Below are positions 1 to 5,819 of a stretch of 6,194 nt of DNA, piece by piece (position 1 is the first letter of the stretch; each line of letters begins with the position of its first letter). The notes below the pieces were generated by a model. The model did no database searches. It had not been told where the DNA came from and saw only the letters and a program-made list of their open reading frames with translations. A program made the translations under genes and the position numbers. The stretch spans positions 1 through 6,194 of the forward strand of contig CAJXJE010000046.1 in the NCBI GenBank assembly GCA_913054215.1, given 5' to 3'. This stretch comes from an uncultured Candidatus Peregrinibacteria bacterium. GTDB taxonomy: Bacteria > Patescibacteriota > Gracilibacteria > Peribacterales > Peribacteraceae.

Positions 1-36
1 CTAGGTGGATTGGTATTAGAACGCATGAAGGCGTAG
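1..36 (+). CDS. possible C-terminal tail of an upstream gene (partial)
   Basis: Frame 1 is open from the window edge and ends at a TAG at 34-36, giving the eleven residues LGGLVLERMKA. The hydrophobic stretch followed by a basic end is a plausible protein C-terminus, and its stop falls 8 nt before the GTG that may start the next gene, as expected in a compact operon. Eleven codons cannot establish a gene. The frame of the next gene is also open to the edge, so this could be a chance reading. No function can be assigned. Confidence 0.22.
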   Translation, partial: LGGLVLERMKA

Positions 37-44
37 ATCCGCAT

Positions 45-962
45 GTGCTACACTCTCCTACCGTGACCTACCTCTCACGGAAATTCATCGTACTTGGATT
101 GATCGGAATGATGCTGATGCCCTTCGGTGTGTCGGCCAAGATAGGACTGCAGCCAGGATTTGAGAGACCCTATAAGCCCGCGGCTCAAGAAGTCGAACCC
201 GAACTGACTCCTGAGAATCTACTGAAAAAAACGCAGTGGGCCGAGAGAAGAACCCGCAACCAGGGATTTTGGGCTGCAATGATGAATAACCGCAAAGCGG
301 ATGCTGATTTTAGGAGTGGGCATAAGACGCGGCGCAAGCAGCGCCAAACAAAGCGCCTAGAGTGCCGCACGGACATCCGTGAGGCCAACCGAGGAGCAAT
401 GATGCCTATCACCATCAACTGCTTTAAGGCAGTCCTCCAAACAGAGCTGGAGATGCTCCGAAAGCAAAGGCAACATATTGTGGCTCTTCCCGGCCCCACA
501 GAGCAATACAGCAATAGTGCAGTCTTCCACAACGAGAACCTCTCTAAAGCCATTACCGCCATCATGAAAGGCATTGATTCAGGGCTCTACGAGAACAAGG
601 AAGAGCTTAGAGAGGAAAAACGAAAGCTCTCAGCTCTCTATCGGCGCAACATACGTCTGGCGATGACTCAATTGCGTATCAGCAGGTCTCTGGGCTGGCT
701 GAATCACCTCGCTATCCGCCTTGATGACATCCGCACTAAAGCAACTGTGGCGGAGCCAGTCGAAGCAAAAATTAGCCTGACCATCGACTGTCTCGCGACT
801 GCAGAGCAGGACCTGCAGGCACTTTTATTGATGGACGATAACGACGCTTTGATAACTGCATTTCGTCAAGAGCAATCCAATGTAAAATTTTGCATCAAAT
901 CGGCCCGCGAGGCAGCGGCCTTGAACACAGAACTTGAGCAAGCAGATGCGCAAAACCCGTAA
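45..962 (+). CDS. exported alpha-helical protein with four cysteines, unknown function
   Basis: I do not recognise this family. The start is GTG. A second in-frame GTG at 63 gives a tidier signal peptide, and the frame stays open to the left edge, so the N-terminus is uncertain. Numbered from 45, residues 11-31 look like a secretion signal: a basic S-R-K, a hydrophobic core (FIVLGLIGMMLMPFG) and a V-S-A signal-peptidase-I site after residue 31. The mature part begins with a Pro/Glu-rich linker (about 37-60). It is then strongly helical and charged, with a very basic stretch at about 83-106 and coiled-coil-like segments at about 128-146 and 183-215. It has four cysteines, at 107, 126, 249 and 283, which could form two disulfides after export. 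There is no catalytic motif. It ends in TAA at 960-962, ahead of the metallopeptidase gene. No promoter or Shine-Dalgarno is visible. An exported structural or scaffold protein is a guess only. Confidence 0.8.
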   Translation: MLHSPTVTYLSRKFIVLGLIGMMLMPFGVSAKIGLQPGFERPYKPAAQEVEPELTPENLLKKTQWAERRTRNQGFWAAMMNNRKADADFRSGHKTRRKQRQTKRLECRTDIREANRGAMMPITINCFKAVLQTELEMLRKQRQHIVALPGPTEQYSNSAVFHNENLSKAITAIMKGIDSGLYENKEELREEKRKLSALYRRNIRLAMTQLRISRSLGWLNHLAIRLDDIRTKATVAEPVEAKISLTIDCLATAEQDLQALLLMDDNDALITAFRQEQSNVKFCIKSAREAAALNTELEQADAQNP

Positions 963-1026
963 TCAGGAAATTGAATGGCTTGTAGAAGCGAAAAAAGCGC
1001 AGTTGCTCTTTGCGATGGGCTGTACT

Positions 1027-1049
1027 CTTCGGCGACCCCCCGACCGAAG
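1027..1049. repeat. short hairpin beside two C-runs, upstream of the metallopeptidase
   Basis: CTTCGG at 1027-1032 is complementary to CCGAAG at 1044-1049, giving a 6-bp stem with an 11-nt loop that contains C6 (1036-1041). A C7 run follows at 1051-1057. No T-run follows, so it does not look like an intrinsic terminator. If this stretch were coding it would read as an arginine/proline-rich low-complexity peptide, which is one reason to place the true start of the next gene downstream of it. Confidence 0.35.
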
Positions 1050-1069
1050 GCCCCCCCTTGACGAGCATG

Positions 1070-1075
1070 TATACT
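1070..1075 (+). promoter_or_regulatory. candidate -10 box for the metallopeptidase gene
   Basis: TATACT lies 11 nt before the ATG at 1087 and would give a leader of about four or five bases. There is no convincing -35 at 16-18 nt upstream. The nearby TTGACG (1058-1063) is only 6 nt away and cannot serve. The box is supported mainly by the same hexamer just before maf on the other strand. Confidence 0.25.
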
Positions 1076-1086
1076 CTCCAACCCAA

Positions 1087-1785
1087 ATGAAACAACACCC
1101 CATTCGCCACCGAGTTGAGCACACGAAAAACAAACATAGTCGTGCCGTGTTTCGAGACGATACAATTATCATCCGTCTGGCCAAAGGGCTCTCAAAGACC
1201 GAGGAAGATGAGCATGTTCATGACCTTCTCGAACGTATGCTCAAGCAGGTAGAAGATGAGCAGGAGAAGATCTTGATCAATCCCTTCGGCAAGCTCCTCG
1301 ATAGTGGAGAGAGTGCCACCATCACCCTCGATAATGGCAAGAAATACTGCTTTTGCCTCCGTCCAAGCAAGAAGACATCCATCCGTCGAACCACCCGTGG
1401 CTGGAACGTTCAGATTGGCCCTCGTATGCGACGTAAGGGCCTTCATAAGCTGCTCTGGAAGACCATAGCCAAAGAGCAACTCCAGTACGTCGAACAGCTG
1501 GTGATGAAACTGAATGATGAGACCTTCGGCGTCCTTGTCTCAGACGTCAAACTCCAATTTGCCTCCTCTCAGTGGGGCAGCTGCAGCCCAGAAGGAACGA
1601 TTATGCTGAATGCTGCACTGCTGTTTGTACGCCCCGAAGTGATGAAGTACGTCATCCTCCATGAGCTAGCCCACAGAAAGCGAGCAGACCACAGTCCGCA
1701 ATATTGGCAGTGGGTGCAGTGGGCAATGCCAGGGTATGAAAAAGCAAGAACCGGATTGTATGACTATAGGCTCCCAACCCTATAG
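1087..1785 (+). CDS. YgjP/DUF45-type zinc metallopeptidase (M48-like fold)
   Basis: Numbered from the ATG at 1087 (232 aa), residues 160-167 read SSQWGSCS, matching the W-G-S-C signature that precedes the active site in the YgjP/DUF45 family. HELAH follows at 192-196, with a further histidine at 202 (H-S-P-Q-Y-W). These supply two zinc-binding histidines and the general-base glutamate, plus a probable third ligand. A P-G-Y segment follows near the end, as is usual. The N-terminal half carries the R-x-S/R...I-x-L pattern and charged helices typical of the family. No signal peptide is seen, so it is probably cytosolic. The family is annotated as a predicted metal-dependent hydrolase, and its substrates are poorly known. 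The start is uncertain: the frame extends to an ATG at 946 (279 aa) or a TTG at 934 (283 aa), overlapping the previous gene. I prefer 1087 because family-like sequence begins there and the upstream stretch has hairpins and C-runs. It ends 9 nt before the IMPase gene. Confidence 0.88.
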   Translation: MKQHPIRHRVEHTKNKHSRAVFRDDTIIIRLAKGLSKTEEDEHVHDLLERMLKQVEDEQEKILINPFGKLLDSGESATITLDNGKKYCFCLRPSKKTSIRRTTRGWNVQIGPRMRRKGLHKLLWKTIAKEQLQYVEQLVMKLNDETFGVLVSDVKLQFASSQWGSCSPEGTIMLNAALLFVRPEVMKYVILHELAHRKRADHSPQYWQWVQWAMPGYEKARTGLYDYRLPTL

Positions 1786-1794
1786 ACTGTCGCC

Positions 1795-2607
1795 ATGACG
1801 AATATATCCATAGACCAACTGATAGACGTTGCCCGCGAAGCCACCGCGGTTGGTTCTGCGATTTTAGAACGCGAATATGATGCGGTGCATAAAAGAGGCA
1901 AAGAGCTCGATGTCACAGTTAAATCTTCAGCTATAGATCTGGTCACAGAGATTGATGGACAGACCCAAGAAGCGGTAGTAGCAGCTATTGCAAAACACTT
2001 CCCAGACCATCGATATATTGGAGAAGAGCAGGGTGCAGAAGATATTGGAGATCCAAATAGTCCCTATGAATGGATCGTGGATCCGCTAGATGGTACGACC
2101 AATTTCATCCATGGAAAACATAGCTTCGGTACGATCATTGCCGTACAAAAAGATGGCGAGCTCTTGGCGGGCGCCATGCATATGCCACTACTCAATCAGT
2201 GGTTCTGGGGAGGGAAAGGTGCCGGTGCATATTTTAACGGTGACACCGTAAAGCTGCGCGATACCGGTAGCATGCAAGATGCCATCCTCAACTGTAATCT
2301 GATTCACCGAGGAAAAGAAATCGACGGCGTGCTGCACGTAACTCTCCCTCGCTGCAGGTCCATAGAAAACTATGGCTGCGCGGCAGAGGAGCTCGGCGAA
2401 ATTCTAATGGGACATACCGATGGTGTATTTTTTGATGGCATTCGTCTGTGGGATATCGCAACCGGATTCTTACTGATAGAAGAGGCAGGAGGCACCATGG
2501 CGTACGAAGCACAAGAACCTGGCAACCCCAAAGGTGGCTACACCTGTGCTGCTAGTACTGCAGGTATCTTTGATGAACTGTGGGACTGGACTCAGACAAA
2601 AATGTGA
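1795..2607 (+). CDS. inositol monophosphatase family protein (Mg-dependent phosphatase)
   Basis: This is a complete 270-aa member of the IMPase/SuhB superfamily, of normal length. The motifs appear in order: D-L-V-T-E-I-D at 48-54, G-E-E at 76-78 (E77 a metal ligand), the signature W-I-V-D-P-L-D-G-T-T-N-F at 93-104 (D96, L98 carbonyl and D99 as metal ligands, T101 in the active site), and L-W-D-I-A-T-G at 218-224 (D220 the remaining metal ligand). All catalytic residues are present. The family removes phosphate from small molecules such as inositol 1-phosphate, histidinol phosphate, 3'-phosphoadenosine 5'-phosphate or fructose 1,6-bisphosphate. Sequence alone does not settle the substrate, so no symbol is given. 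The ATG at 1795 follows the previous TAG by 9 nt with no Shine-Dalgarno. TATAGA at 1781-1786 is a weak possible -10. The TGA stop lies inside the 3' end of the convergent maf gene, overlapping it by 16 nt. Confidence 0.95.
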   Translation: MTNISIDQLIDVAREATAVGSAILEREYDAVHKRGKELDVTVKSSAIDLVTEIDGQTQEAVVAAIAKHFPDHRYIGEEQGAEDIGDPNSPYEWIVDPLDGTTNFIHGKHSFGTIIAVQKDGELLAGAMHMPLLNQWFWGGKGAGAYFNGDTVKLRDTGSMQDAILNCNLIHRGKEIDGVLHVTLPRCRSIENYGCAAEELGEILMGHTDGVFFDGIRLWDIATGFLLIEEAGGTMAYEAQEPGNPKGGYTCAASTAGIFDELWDWTQTKM

Positions 2608-3173
2608 TACCCCGCTTTCTTCAGTACGTCTCCCAGAAGATAAACTGGAAGCCCTACAACGGAACTCCAATCCCCTTCGATGTGGGAAATCATGAATTGC
2701 CCAGGGCCATCGATCTGAAATGATCCGGAACGATCTTTCCAAAGATTCGTACCAATCCACCAATCAAGTTCCTTTTCCGTGAGCTTCTTAAACGTAACCG
2801 TAGAAGAACACACTCCTTCGTGATGCTTCTGATCAGGATCAACGACTGAGAGTGCTGAGTGCACCGTGCATGTTTTTCCAGAAAGCTTGCCCACCATCTC
2901 TCTAGCTGCCTCTGTATCTGGTGCCTTCTCTAAAAGATCCCCGTCCTCCGAAACCACAAGTGTGTCACAGCCAATAACAAAGCTGTCTGGAAACCGCTCA
3001 TTGACATCCAGTGCCTTGTGATACGCCTGGTGCGCGGCACGAGCTACAGGATCTGTCTCTGTACAGGTTGATTCATCGAAGCTACTGGGGTGTACTTCAA
3101 AAGTTAACCCGAGTCCTTCGAGAAGCCTTTTACGTTGTGGGCTCGCCGATGCCAATACCAAATGCTGAGACAT
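2592..3173 (-). CDS. maf: Maf-family nucleoside triphosphate pyrophosphatase
   Basis: This is a complete 193-aa protein of the usual Maf length. It begins L-V-L-A-S-A-S-P-Q-R-K-R-L-L (5-18), the family's N-terminal nucleotide-binding motif, with Q13 where many members have R. G-C-D-T-L-V at 68-73 carries the catalytic aspartate D70. K-L-S-G-K-T at 96-101 with V-H-S-A after it, S-G-S-F-Q-I-D-G at 149-156, and G-D-W-S-S-V-V-G-L-P at 167-176 complete the set. Maf proteins are cytosolic house-cleaning enzymes that hydrolyse canonical (dTTP, UTP, CTP) or modified nucleotides (m7GTP, m5UTP, pseudo-UTP) to the monophosphate and PPi. Which subgroup this belongs to cannot be fixed by eye. The ATG at 3173 starts immediately before the S-A-S-P motif, so it is secure. 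It lies 40 nt after the second paralog and has its own candidate leaderless promoter. The 3' end converges with the IMPase gene. Confidence 0.95.
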   Translation of the reverse strand: MSQHLVLASASPQRKRLLEGLGLTFEVHPSSFDESTCTETDPVARAAHQAYHKALDVNERFPDSFVIGCDTLVVSEDGDLLEKAPDTEAAREMVGKLSGKTCTVHSALSVVDPDQKHHEGVCSSTVTFKKLTEKELDWWIGTNLWKDRSGSFQIDGPGQFMISHIEGDWSSVVGLPVYLLGDVLKKAGYHIFV

Positions 3174-3179
3174 ACCAAA

Positions 3180-3185
3180 AGTATA
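3180..3185 (-). promoter_or_regulatory. candidate -10 box of a leaderless maf promoter
   Basis: On the - strand TATACT (5 of 6 matches to TATAAT) is followed by six bases (TTTGGT) and then the maf ATG at 3173, so transcription would start on or beside the start codon. No good -35 hexamer sits at 16-18 nt upstream. That region is instead a G-rich tract with repeated GTAGGG. No Shine-Dalgarno is placed correctly. Confidence 0.4.
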
Positions 3186-3210
3186 CCCTACGCCCTACTC
3201 CTAACCCTAC
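3186..3210 (-). repeat. G-rich tract with three GTAGGG copies upstream of maf
   Basis: On the - strand GTAGGG occurs three times (at 3210-3205, 3198-3193 and 3191-3186), with a GG between the first two and further GG pairs just upstream. The G-tracts are on the non-template strand of maf and abut its candidate -10 box. A two- or three-layer G-quadruplex is conceivable but not shown. The repeats are too short and irregular to call a defined element. Confidence 0.4.
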
Positions 3211-3213
3211 CAC

Positions 3214-3894
3214 CTAGTTACTGTATCGTGGCATCTGACAATTCAGATTCGAAATACAAATTGATGGGCGACCAGGAAGTACTCCAGGATCTCGACGATT
3301 TCTGACAAGTGTCATTTCCATCATCTTCATACGCAACTTGAAACCACCAATATCTGGAGCAGAATAGCGAAGCGTTCGGTAGAAATACGCATTGTGATTG
3401 AGGAGTCCCACTACAGGTTCGGCCTTCACCTTGTCTCCAGCAAGCAACACACAAAGCTCATAAAATCCTGGGACACGAAAGTTCTTGAGCGACACAGGAC
3501 AAAACCCTGCACGAGTGTATCGACGAAGCAATCCTCTATCTTGAGGAACGAGATTACGAGCAGTTAGCGTAGTCTCTAAAGGAGGTGCTACTTCTACCAC
3601 TTCTTCTACAGGATCTTTCAGAGCATCTTGAAGAGCGTCGGCATCATTAATATCTGGCTTTACAATATCAATCTTGCCAGATTCCATACGCTCCATGATA
3701 TGCCAATATAGTCTGCGCTGAGCACGAAGCCTACTTCTATCTCCAAAAGCACTCCTGCGAAGCTCTTCCATAGAAACATTCTGCGGGGCAATATCCTGAC
3801 GGATAAAGAGAGCAGTTGATGTGATAGGCACAGCAACAATGCCCACCAATAGAGCCAGCATCAGCCGGTGCGTGGCGTATGGATGGCGTTTCAT
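3214..3894 (-). CDS. membrane-anchored protein of unknown function, second of a tandem paralog pair
   Basis: I recognise no family. This 226-aa protein has a short basic N-terminus and one hydrophobic segment at 11-30, either a signal anchor or an uncleaved signal peptide, so most of the chain is probably outside the membrane. It clearly resembles the protein encoded just upstream. Shared blocks are D-R-x3-R-x3-R-x-Y-W (52-64), P-D-I-N-D-x-D (80-86), C-P-x-S-L (132-136) and G-F-Y-x-L-C (143-148). The two cysteines of the last two blocks, C132 and C148, are 16 residues apart in both proteins. An acidic, proline-containing linker (about 94-109) separates the two halves. Two extra cysteines (213, 219) lie near the C-terminus and are not shared. 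The ATG is only 2 nt after the upstream TAA with no Shine-Dalgarno, suggesting translational coupling from the same transcript. It ends in TAG. Confidence 0.85.
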   Translation of the reverse strand: MKRHPYATHRLMLALLVGIVAVPITSTALFIRQDIAPQNVSMEELRRSAFGDRSRLRAQRRLYWHIMERMESGKIDIVKPDINDADALQDALKDPVEEVVEVAPPLETTLTARNLVPQDRGLLRRYTRAGFCPVSLKNFRVPGFYELCVLLAGDKVKAEPVVGLLNHNAYFYRTLRYSAPDIGGFKLRMKMMEMTLVRNRRDPGVLPGRPSICISNLNCQMPRYSN

Positions 3895-3896
3895 AT

Positions 3897-4649
3897 TTAG
3901 TAAGCGCGATTAGCAGATGACCTTGGACGAGGGCGTCCGTTATGCGTACGTGGACGCAAATAAGTTCCACCTGCATAGAGGAGAGACTCTTCTAATACTT
4001 TCAGACGCTTACGAAGATTGCGTAGTGGTGCAAATCCCAGTGACTGGAATCCGCGAAGATAGACACTACGATTGATGAGAATTGGACTTATCGCAACCAT
4101 ATGTTCATCGAGCAATGCGTTGCACAGGTCGTAAAAACCAGCCAAGTGATACTGACGCAGAGATCCTGGGCAACGGCCCGAAGCAATATACCCATCGAGC
4201 AAATCTCGATAGCGTTCTGATGTACGTCTGTACTGTGCTTGGGCTGGAGAAATGGTCGCAACGAATCCGTCCCCTATCACTACGGGAGCTGCGGCATGCA
4301 CCGTATCTGTGTAGCCTTCTACCCCAACAAAGTTCTCTGGATTGAGGTAATAGTTCACACTATCTGTGTCATTGATATCTGGAGGAACAATACCTTCTAC
4401 TTTGAGACGAAACAGCTCTTTGTATACTCCTACCGCCCTCCAATAGTTGCGCCCCTTAATCCGCACATTTGCACGATCATTGTATGCTCTCTGGTGGAGA
4501 TCAATAACAGGAACGGCATTGATACCATCATCATCAATAGACTGGAAAAGACCCGTCATCGCTGTAGGAATAGCAATGACACCAATGAGTGCCGCGATGA
4601 GAGCGCGGGAAACGTGAGCTTGGGGTTTGGTCTTCTTTGGCATTGGCAT
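3897..4649 (-). CDS. membrane-anchored protein of unknown function, first of a tandem paralog pair
   Basis: No known family is recognised. The 250-aa protein begins with a lysine-rich stretch (K5, K6, K8) and a hydrophobic segment at about 16-34, fitting a signal anchor facing the outside. The blocks shared with its downstream neighbour are D-R-x3-R-x3-R-x-Y-W (58-70), P-D-I-N-D-x-D (90-96), C-P-x-S-L (160-164) and G-F-Y-x-L-C (171-176), in the same order and with the same cysteine spacing (C160, C176). These are its only cysteines, so an intramolecular disulfide is plausible. The C-terminus (about 231-248) is rich in Arg and Pro. It is the first gene after a strong promoter. The start could be the ATG at 4649 or the second ATG at 4643, and neither has a Shine-Dalgarno. 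A tandem duplication followed by divergence is the simplest origin. Confidence 0.87.
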   Translation of the reverse strand: MPMPKKTKPQAHVSRALIAALIGVIAIPTAMTGLFQSIDDDGINAVPVIDLHQRAYNDRANVRIKGRNYWRAVGVYKELFRLKVEGIVPPDINDTDSVNYYLNPENFVGVEGYTDTVHAAAPVVIGDGFVATISPAQAQYRRTSERYRDLLDGYIASGRCPGSLRQYHLAGFYDLCNALLDEHMVAISPILINRSVYLRGFQSLGFAPLRNLRKRLKVLEESLLYAGGTYLRPRTHNGRPRPRSSANRAY

Positions 4650-4673
4650 AGGTATTTGTGTATGTTTCCTACT

Positions 4674-4702
4674 ATTATAGCAAATTTTGCACTATTTTTC
4701 AA
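4674..4702 (-). promoter_or_regulatory. strong sigma70-type promoter of the paralog pair
   Basis: On the - strand TTGAAA (4702-4697) is separated by 17 nt from a perfect TATAAT (4679-4674), which is preceded by TGC, giving an extended -10. The spacer is AT-rich. Transcription would start near 4667, leaving a leader of about 18 nt before the ATG at 4649. It lies in the 80-nt gap after trpS, so the pair need not depend on trpS transcription. Confidence 0.8.
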
Positions 4703-4729
4703 TATGCATAAAGGCGCTGAATGTAGGCT

Positions 4730-5689
4730 TTAAACGAGTCCTACAGCCGTAATCACCCTTTCCATCGTCTGAGAAGCAATGCCCTTCGCATGCTTTGCCC
4801 CCATCTGCACAGCTTCTTCGAGCTCAGATTCCTTCAGATCTGCATGTTTTTTACGCATAGGGCCAAAATAATCGAAGAATGTCTCCAAAAGCATCTTCTT
4901 TGCATCTCCATATCCTAGGCCACCATTTCGGTATTTGTCTGCGAGATCCTTCTGCTCGGCTGCATCGAGCATAAGAGCATGAATCGCAAAGACAATACTC
5001 TCATCGGGATCTTTGGCATCCTCTACTCCTTTGCTATCGGTTACGATTCCCATAATTGCCTTCTCTACTACTTTCTCCTCTCCAAACATCGGAATAATGT
5101 TCCCATAACTCTTACTCATCTTTTGCCCATCAATCCCTGGAATTAACGCCACCTCTTTGACGACACGAGGTACCGGAGAAACGAGAAGATCCTTGCCATA
5201 GCGATTGTTGAACTTCTTGGCGATATCACTGGCCATCTCAATGTGCTGAACTTGATCTTTTCCTACAGGCACCGTGTCGGCATCGTAGATTAAAATGTCT
5301 GCAGCTTGGAGTACCGGATACGTAAAGAGTCCTGCATTAGCCTCAAGTCCTCGTTGCACTTTGTCCTTATAACTCACAGCGCGTTCTAAAAGACCCATGG
5401 GTGTAACACAACCGAGGATCCATGCGAGTTCCGCATGGCCTGGAACATACGACTGGAAAAAGAGTGATCCTTTATTCGGATCAAAACCACATGCAAGAAA
5501 ATCACGCACAAGACTCTGTCGGTATTCACGAAGCTCATCGCCGCTGTGGACAGAGGTCAGTGCATGTAAATCCGCAATCATTAACAGGTTCTCTTCTTCA
5601 CCAAGAAGATCTACATTCTGCTTGAAGTACCCGAAGTAGTTTCCAAGATGCGTTGTTCCCGATGGCTGAATACCGGTCAATATTCTCAT
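4730..5689 (-). CDS. trpS: tryptophanyl-tRNA synthetase
   Basis: This is a complete 319-aa class I aminoacyl-tRNA synthetase, close to the usual bacterial TrpRS length. It activates tryptophan with ATP and charges tRNA-Trp in the cytosol, usually as a homodimer. The N-terminus reads T-G-I-Q-P-S-G (5-11), followed by the HIGH-type motif H-L-G-N (14-17). A-D-L-H-A-L-T (39-45), the tryptophan-pocket segment P-V-L-Q-A-A-D-I-L (125-133, with D131), V-P-V-G-K-D-Q-x-Q-H-x-E (140-151) and K-M-S-K-S (190-194) all follow in order. Nothing essential is missing. The ATG at 5689 gives the canonical start two residues before the first conserved strand. It is downstream of the pseudouridine synthase but separated from it by 168 nt holding inverted repeats and its own promoter. 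No clear terminator follows the TAA. Confidence 0.98.
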   Translation of the reverse strand: MRILTGIQPSGTTHLGNYFGYFKQNVDLLGEEENLLMIADLHALTSVHSGDELREYRQSLVRDFLACGFDPNKGSLFFQSYVPGHAELAWILGCVTPMGLLERAVSYKDKVQRGLEANAGLFTYPVLQAADILIYDADTVPVGKDQVQHIEMASDIAKKFNNRYGKDLLVSPVPRVVKEVALIPGIDGQKMSKSYGNIIPMFGEEKVVEKAIMGIVTDSKGVEDAKDPDESIVFAIHALMLDAAEQKDLADKYRNGGLGYGDAKKMLLETFFDYFGPMRKKHADLKESELEEAVQMGAKHAKGIASQTMERVITAVGLV

Positions 5690-5696
5690 TGCGTTG

Positions 5697-5724
5697 ATTG
5701 TAGCGGAACATCGCCAGTTGTCAC
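5697..5724 (-). promoter_or_regulatory. candidate leaderless promoter of trpS
   Basis: On the - strand GTGACA (5724-5719, 5 of 6 matches to TTGACA) is 16 nt from TACAAT (5702-5697, 5 of 6 matches to TATAAT). Seven bases separate the -10 from the trpS ATG at 5689, so transcription should start at or one base before the start codon. There is no Shine-Dalgarno. An alternative -35, TTGGTG at 5727-5722, would need a 19-nt spacer. Confidence 0.6.
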
Positions 5725-5756
5725 CAACTAAGAGTCGTTCATAAATCGGGTGGGCC

Positions 5757-5805
5757 CCGCCACCACGGAGGGGTGTTGCAGCAAGCGAAGGGGAATTGGT
5801 GGCGG
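5757..5805. repeat. inverted repeat B, GC-rich arms, in the gap upstream of trpS
   Basis: CCGCCACCA at 5757-5765 is perfectly complementary to TGGTGGCGG at 5797-5805, with a 31-nt spacer. Flanking bases extend the pairing imperfectly (GGGCC on the left, TGGG on the right). The composition is much more GC-rich than the surrounding DNA. A T-run at 5810-5814 follows on the + strand, but no + strand gene lies upstream. It is best seen as part of a non-coding repeat element with the next inverted repeat. Confidence 0.6.
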
Positions 5806-5819
5806 TGGGTTTTTCTTTG

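Noticed and set aside
1058..1075. TTGACG followed by TATACT as a sigma70 promoter
   Set aside because: The two hexamers are only 6 nt apart, far from the 16-18 nt required, so they cannot be a -35/-10 pair. TATACT alone is kept as a weak candidate.
866..1165. Antisense reading frames opposite the 3' end of the exported protein and the spacer
   Set aside because: They are open because of the composition of the opposite strand. They show no family motif and would overlap better supported genes.
2592..2607. UGA recoded as glycine
   Set aside because: Both IMPase and maf end naturally at TGA at the expected family length, and no conserved gene here carries an in-frame TGA, so the standard use of TGA as stop fits.
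4666..4670. AGGAA as a Shine-Dalgarno for the first paralog
   Set aside because: It lies 16 nt before the ATG at 4649 and straddles the predicted transcription start near 4667, so it is too far away and probably incomplete in the mRNA.
4082..4733. + strand reading frames opposite the first paralog
   Set aside because: They mirror a gene supported by a strong promoter and by resemblance to its neighbour. Their translations are rich in Cys, His and Asn with no recognisable domain.
4680..4735. Terminator after trpS
   Set aside because: Only a weak pairing between AAAG and CTTT with mismatches is visible, with no stable stem and no T-run, so none is called.
5757..5814. Rho-independent terminator on the + strand (GC-rich stem followed by a T-run)
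   Set aside because: The spacer between the arms is 31 nt and no + strand gene lies upstream to terminate. On the - strand there is no T-run after the stem.
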